64,000 bases of DNA, taken from positions 1-64,000 of the forward strand of contig JAGONM010000015.1 in the NCBI GenBank assembly GCA_017993055.1. Reading direction: 5' to 3'. The position numbers were made by a program, and so were the translations under genes. This document shows, piece after piece, positions 60,134 through 64,000 of the stretch. Positions within the stretch are counted from its first letter, which is position 1, and each line of letters starts with the position of its first letter. This DNA comes from Armatimonadota bacterium. GTDB lineage: Bacteria > Armatimonadota > UBA5829 > DTJY01. Below the pieces are notes generated by a model. That model was not told the origin of the DNA. It worked only from the letters and a program-made list of their open reading frames with translations, and did not search any database.

Positions 60134-61105
60134 CTAGACCGACCTGCCGGACTCCGTCCCGGGCAGGTCCTGCACCTTCCGCGCGGCTCTGAGCTTTGCG
60201 CTTCTCGCTCGCGGATTTGCGGCAACTTCGTCCGGCGACGCCGTGACCGGCCGCTTTGTAAGTACTTCGAGGACCCTTGTGGTCCCGCACGCACATACCG
60301 GGAGTCCCGGTGGGCAGACGCATCTGCCCGCAAATCTCAAGAAAGTGTCCTTGACAATCCTGTCTTCCAGGGAGTGCCAGGACAGCACTACCAGCCGCCC
60401 GCCCGGCGACATCAGCGCCACCGCGGCCTCGAGACCGGATCGAAGCGAATCCAGCTCGCGGTTCACGGCGACCCTGAGGGCCATGAACGTGCGCGTAGCG
60501 GGATGGATATCCTTCGGCCTCGCCGCTGAAGGCATCGCGGCCAGGATGACGCCCACCAGCTCGCCGGTGGTCTCGATCGCCTGCCGCGCGCGCCTGTCAA
60601 CTATGAACCGCGCGATCCGCTTCGCCCAGCGCTCCTCGCCGTAGTCTCTGATGATCTCGGCGAGATGCTTCTCGGAATACGAGTTCACGACCTCGCGGGC
60701 GGTCAAGCGCTGCGCGCGGTCCATCCGCATGTCGAGAGGGGCGTCGTGCTGAAAACTGAATCCCCTCTCGGCCGAATCGAGCTGATGCGACGACGCGCCG
60801 ACGTCGAGAACCAGGCCGTTGATTTCTTTGATATCAAGGTTCTGAGCGATTGCTGCCGCGTCCGCAAAATCGCCCCGTACGAGTGTGACGCTGTCGGAAA
60901 ACCCTGCCAGCCGCTCGGATGCCGCAGCCAGCGCTTCACCATCGCGGTCTATCCCGATCAGGCGGCCGCCCGGCATGATGCGGCTTGCGATCTCGAATGC
61001 GTGTCCCGCGCCGCCGACCGTTCCGTCTACGACGGTCTGCCCGGTCTGCGGGTCCAGGTAGTGCAGTACTTCCGCGACCATGACCGGAACGTGGAACCGC
61101 TGCAT
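60134..61105 (-). CDS. rsmH: 16S rRNA (cytosine-1402-N4)-methyltransferase
   Basis: 323-aa SAM-dependent methyltransferase (formerly MraW). HVPVMVAEVLHYLDPQTGQTVVDGTVGGAGHA, GIDRDGEAL, LDVGASSHQLDSAERGFSFQHDAPLDMRMD, YGEERWAKRIARFI, ATRTFMALRVAVNREL and VVLSWHSLEDRIVKDTF are family motifs. Located 14 bp after mraZ, as in most dcw clusters. Confidence 0.96.
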   Translation of the reverse strand: MQRFHVPVMVAEVLHYLDPQTGQTVVDGTVGGAGHAFEIASRIMPGGRLIGIDRDGEALAAASERLAGFSDSVTLVRGDFADAAAIAQNLDIKEINGLVLDVGASSHQLDSAERGFSFQHDAPLDMRMDRAQRLTAREVVNSYSEKHLAEIIRDYGEERWAKRIARFIVDRRARQAIETTGELVGVILAAMPSAARPKDIHPATRTFMALRVAVNRELDSLRSGLEAAVALMSPGGRLVVLSWHSLEDRIVKDTFLRFAGRCVCPPGLPVCACGTTRVLEVLTKRPVTASPDEVAANPRARSAKLRAARKVQDLPGTESGRSV

Positions 61106-61119
61106 ATCAACCCGCCGTT

Positions 61120-61548
61120 CTAAGCGATGCCGACCTCTCTCGTGGACTCAGTGATGACCTCGTCGGTCATGGTGGCGGAGTATTCCTCCCAGTTCTGCTT
61201 GCTCCAGATCTCCACCCTGTTGATGGTGCCGACGATGACCACTTCCTTGTCAATGCCAACGAGTTCCCTGAGCGCCGGTGGTATGGCAACCCTGCCTTGC
61301 GCATCGGTGGTGACTTCGAAGGCGAAGCCCGAGAAGTATCTCTGGAGCCTGAGGTTTTCCTTGCTGGCGATCTCCATGCGGGTGAGGCGTGCCTCGATTT
61401 CCTTGAACTCGTCCTCCCTGAAGATCCAGAGGCAGGGGTCTACGCCCCTCGTGATGACGAAGTTCATGCCCAGCTCGAGCCGGAACTTCTGAGGGACTAT
61501 GACGCGAAACTTGTCGTCGAGCGTGTGGATGTAGTGTCCGCGAAACAT
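61120..61548 (-). CDS. mraZ: Transcriptional regulator MraZ
   Basis: 142 aa with two AbrB/SpoVT-like swapped-hairpin domains: FRGHYIHTLDDKFRVIVPQKFR at the start, and TTDAQGRVAIPPALRELVGIDKEVVIVGTINRVEIWSK in the second. The DxxGR/DxKFR repeats are its DNA-binding signatures. It autoregulates dcw operons through direct repeats in the leader; three such repeats lie here just upstream. ATG 61548. Confidence 0.95.
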   Translation of the reverse strand: MFRGHYIHTLDDKFRVIVPQKFRLELGMNFVITRGVDPCLWIFREDEFKEIEARLTRMEIASKENLRLQRYFSGFAFEVTTDAQGRVAIPPALRELVGIDKEVVIVGTINRVEIWSKQNWEEYSATMTDEVITESTREVGIA

Positions 61549-61569
61549 GTCAGGCCCCTGGAATTCTCC

Positions 61570-61595
61570 CCCACCCGGTCACCAGCGTCTTACCA
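61570..61595 (-). promoter_or_regulatory. Predicted MraZ operator
   Basis: On the minus strand TGGT (61595-61592), TGGT (61584-61581) and TGGG (61573-61570) repeat at an exact 11-bp spacing between the promoter and mraZ. Known MraZ sites are direct TGGG-like repeats at one helical turn. Position just after the -10 fits repression. Confidence 0.65.
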
Positions 61596-61604
61596 CCAAG
61601 CCCC

Positions 61605-61633
61605 ATTTTAGTACCCGAGACACGGCATGTCAA
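61605..61633 (-). promoter_or_regulatory. dcw operon promoter
   Basis: TTGACA (61633-61628), 17-bp spacer, TAAAAT (61610-61605): full -35 consensus and 5/6 of the -10 consensus. Predicted start near 61598, giving a ~50-nt leader to mraZ that carries the MraZ repeats. Confidence 0.85.
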
Positions 61634-61685
61634 GCGTTTTTTTGGGATGCGATCAAAAAACGTGGAAAAGTTTCGGGGCGCATGG

Positions 61686-61733
61686 AAAAGGGGCCGGACG
61701 AGAGATTTCGCGACACATCTCCCACCCGGCCCC
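61686..61733 (-). terminator. Intrinsic terminator after the GH20 gene
   Basis: The stem GGGGCCGG-N-GGGAGAT pairs with ATCTCTCGTCCGGCCCC, about 16 bp with one mismatch, loop ~10 nt. On the minus strand it is followed by TTTT. It insulates the dcw promoter from read-through of the hexosaminidase gene. Confidence 0.8.
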
Positions 61734-61763
61734 TCATCTCAGGGGTTCGGACACGCTTCGACT

Positions 61764-64000
61764 CTACCGGATCAGTCCCGTCAGGGCGAACAGGACCGGG
61801 GCGCACTCCGTGCCTGCGGCGGACAGGTGAACGGAATCGATGGGCTTGTCCGGCATAGGGTTGCGCCAATCCACGACGCGGAGCACGATCCTGTCCCCTC
61901 CCGAGGTACGGCCCATCCACGCTGTCCGCGCCGACGGAGTCGCCGACGAGTCGTTCCACGCAACGATGTTCTCGCCGTAGACGAGATCCACGACCATCGC
62001 TTCGACATTTGAGTAGCGCACCATGATCCGGCCGATATGCTGGCCCTTCTCCGCGGCGAAGGCACCGGCAAGCAGGAAGGAGAGCGAGTCCGCCTTCCGG
62101 CCGATGGGCACTCGAATCGAATCAGGCCACGCGCCGGCGGGATTCATGTCGCCGGAGAGCATGACCGCGCCCTGGGGAATGTCGAACTCGATGCCGAGCA
62201 GGCGCTGACGACCGGTATTGACGGCGCGCAGATCGTGCTCCGGGCCGTATCCGAGCCAGGCGTCGTCGGTCTCGCCGCCCAGCGCCGCAGTCACGTAGGG
62301 CGACAGGTCAATGCTGAATCCATCGCGAGCGGCGTGGTCCGCCGGGTCTTGATTCCAGAGCCTGGTGAACTGATCGGCTGGAGTGTACGGCAGATCCTCG
62401 AGCCCGCGCCCGCCGGGACCCCATGCGAACTCGGCCGCCAGGATGTAGGCGTGGAACTGCTGGAACTGCTCGCCGAGGGTCTTCTCGCTGATGTGATAGC
62501 CCGCCCAGAGGGTCTGCATCAGTCCGAGCGCACCGTCCTTCTGGGCCGAGGCGCCGAAGTCCACGATGTTCTGCGGGACGTACCATGTCGAGGCGATGAC
62601 GTCGTGGCCGAGATCCTGATACAGCCGCACGCTCGGGAAGTCGTCGGCCGCGCAGTAGTGCCAGTCGGTAACGATGACGTCCTTCGGCATTCCCTCGCGG
62701 ATCCCTTTGGCGATCTCGGGGGTGGCCGCCCACCCCGCGTCGGGGGTCTCGGTCTTGTGCAGACCCATGTCGCCCCAGAGCATCACGCGGATGCCCTTCC
62801 GGGCAAAGTACTCGTGGAGCTTCGCGACGTCCTCGTTGAAGAGCTGCTGGACCGTCTTCTGCTTGCAGAGGTCGTCGTGAGGGAAGCTCCCCTTCATCGT
62901 CACTTCATCGTGGCCGATGTGGAACCACTTGGGCCGGAACAGCTCGACCGCCTCATCGTATATCCTGAAGATGTATTCATAGCTCTTCGGGTTGCTCGGG
63001 CAGTAGCCGTAGGCATGCTCCGGGTCCTCGGCGATGTCGAGGTTGGAGTTGTTCTTGAACATCCACTCGGAGTGGCCGAGCGACTGGACGAGAGGCGCGA
63101 CCTCCATGTGGTGGAGCCGAGCGTAGTCAACGATCGCCTTGAGGTCCTTCTTGTCGGTGCTCCAGTCGAGCCAGATCCCGGGATCGCTCTCCCACTTCGT
63201 GTAATCCGCCTGGATCAGCAGGAAGTTGAGCTTGTTTCGAGCGAAGATTCGCCGGATCAGTTTCTGGAGGAACGGCTTCGACTCGTTTCCGATGAAGACG
63301 TGAGCGCCCCGGACCTTCATGCTCGGCCAGTCTGAGACGACCGCGCCCGTGACGGCCGCGCCTTCGACCGTCGGTTTCAGAAGCTGGATGAGCGTCTGCA
63401 CCCCGTAGAACGTGCCGCGTACGTCGCGACCGGCCACCAGCACGAACGGCTTGGACGCCTTGAGGGCGTAGCCCTCCTCCTGCGCCGGCGCTTCGAGGCC
63501 GACGTCCCTGCACAGCCTGTCGAGCAGCGAGTTGCGGCCCGGCTCACCGACGGCAATGAATCCCCTGCCGGCGGCTGTCTGACCGGCGGACACGACCCTC
63601 AGCTCGATCCCGTATACCTCGCGGAGTTCCTCGTTCAGGCTCTCCGCGGCGAAACGATCGGCGTCGGTCGGCTCGTCGGGCAGCACGATGAGCGTTTCCG
63701 GGGTGACGGCGAAGTCGCCGCCGGTGAGGTCCATTGACTTCGGCTGGGGGACGACCCTGATCATCTCGTCCATCGGGAGCTTCGCATCCTTCACATCGCT
63801 GATCCGCACCGACTCGGGCCGGATCTCGGGTGCGGGCTTCACGTCTTCGCGCGGCGAGAACTTGAGCCTGGCGGTGACGCGGTGGTCTCCCTGCGATATC
63901 GGCCGGGCGGGCACGCCGATGCCGCACCAGAAGATCGGGGCTTCCCTGGCCCACGGCTGGTGATCGCGGCGGGCGTCGAAGATCACGAGGTCACTGCTGT
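61764..64000 (-). CDS. Family 20 beta-N-acetylhexosaminidase-like protein, 5' end outside the window
   Basis: At least 745 aa; the frame stays open to the window edge and upstream codons look like protein (SSDLVIFDARRD), so the true start is probably beyond 64000. A GH20 N-terminal domain (MIRVVPQPKSMDLTGGDFAV ... RDVRGTFYGVQTLIQLLK) precedes the catalytic barrel (GAHVFIGNES ... VAPLVQSLGHSEWM ... FHIGHDEVTMKG). The Asp-Glu pair in HDEV is the substrate-assisted catalytic motif. Beta-sandwich modules flank the barrel on both sides. It likely releases GlcNAc or GalNAc from glycans, fitting the amino-sugar enzymes at the other end. Followed by an intrinsic terminator. Confidence 0.85.
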   Translation of the reverse strand, partial: SSDLVIFDARRDHQPWAREAPIFWCGIGVPARPISQGDHRVTARLKFSPREDVKPAPEIRPESVRISDVKDAKLPMDEMIRVVPQPKSMDLTGGDFAVTPETLIVLPDEPTDADRFAAESLNEELREVYGIELRVVSAGQTAAGRGFIAVGEPGRNSLLDRLCRDVGLEAPAQEEGYALKASKPFVLVAGRDVRGTFYGVQTLIQLLKPTVEGAAVTGAVVSDWPSMKVRGAHVFIGNESKPFLQKLIRRIFARNKLNFLLIQADYTKWESDPGIWLDWSTDKKDLKAIVDYARLHHMEVAPLVQSLGHSEWMFKNNSNLDIAEDPEHAYGYCPSNPKSYEYIFRIYDEAVELFRPKWFHIGHDEVTMKGSFPHDDLCKQKTVQQLFNEDVAKLHEYFARKGIRVMLWGDMGLHKTETPDAGWAATPEIAKGIREGMPKDVIVTDWHYCAADDFPSVRLYQDLGHDVIASTWYVPQNIVDFGASAQKDGALGLMQTLWAGYHISEKTLGEQFQQFHAYILAAEFAWGPGGRGLEDLPYTPADQFTRLWNQDPADHAARDGFSIDLSPYVTAALGGETDDAWLGYGPEHDLRAVNTGRQRLLGIEFDIPQGAVMLSGDMNPAGAWPDSIRVPIGRKADSLSFLLAGAFAAEKGQHIGRIMVRYSNVEAMVVDLVYGENIVAWNDSSATPSARTAWMGRTSGGDRIVLRVVDWRNPMPDKPIDSVHLSAAGTECAPVLFALTGLIR

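Noticed and set aside
48835-61105. Long plus-strand open frames opposite the dcw genes
   Set aside because: Arg/Val/Gly-rich shadow frames of high-GC genes with no domain pattern; the minus-strand genes are certain.

Overview
The window is GC-rich, gene-dense bacterial DNA. A complete division and cell-wall (dcw) cluster containing DUF881 and Sbp genes between ftsQ and ftsA, many secreted glycoside-hydrolase-type proteins, a DUF6785-type membrane protein and frequent TTG/GTG starts fit an uncultured Terrabacteria-like lineage. Armatimonadota is my best guess, by inference from gene content only. No rRNA, tRNA, CRISPR array or recognisable insertion sequence was seen.

Layout. 1-12.96 kb: the end of an unknown gene, an Eis-like acetyltransferase, a GlmS-like SIS isomerase, a four-helix-bundle protein, a peptidase T-like M20 enzyme, an MFS transporter, a RelE/RHH toxin-antitoxin pair, a class III aminotransferase, a clan GH-A glycosidase, a second SIS protein and a GHL10-type secreted hydrolase. 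13-25.9 kb: an accessory stretch in which cysK, a five-bladed-propeller glycosidase-like protein, a second four-helix-bundle protein, a DnaB-N/RepA-like ATPase, a DUF6785 membrane protein, a BrxA-like protein and an NlpC/P60 hydrolase are islands in a sea of dispersed repeats. 25.9-42.4 kb: a korDABC 2-oxoacid:ferredoxin oxidoreductase operon, a phosphodiester-glycosidase-like protein, recN, NAD kinase, a second clan GH-A glycosidase, an EVE-domain/nuclease-like fusion, an MFS exporter, a TolB-like propeller, an unknown protein and a B12-type radical SAM protein. 42.5-61.6 kb: one minus-strand dcw operon in the order mraZ-rsmH-ftsL-ftsI-murE-murF-mraY-murD-ftsW-murG-murC-murB-ddl-ftsQ-DUF881-sbp-ftsA-ftsZ. 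It has a near-consensus promoter, a three-repeat MraZ operator and a strong hairpin after ftsZ. The window ends inside a GH20 hexosaminidase.

The unusual feature is the repeat ecosystem. I use these names throughout: A = ~40-nt hairpin with closing stem GYCCT/AGGRC, usually in inverted pairs; B = hairpins with a CTYGA-type loop; C = paired hairpins rich in CCCCTCC/CCCCCTT; D = hexamer arrays (GAGTAC); E = 9-nt arrays (GTCTCATCN) that are palindromic about CCATGG; F, I and K = heptamer arrays; G = ~64-nt hairpin; H = an inverted pair rich in CCCTCC; J = GGGAGT/ACTCCC hairpins. Several show compensatory stem changes between copies, and they nest in fixed orders. An NlpC/P60 gene sits at the centre of a mirrored F-B-A-C-G-D / D-G-C-A-B-F cassette. 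D arrays flank pepT and the NlpC gene so that the mRNA ends are complementary and include the Shine-Dalgarno sequence. Both four-helix-bundle genes are bracketed by arrays (D for one, E for the other), and two repeats lie in frame inside protein genes.
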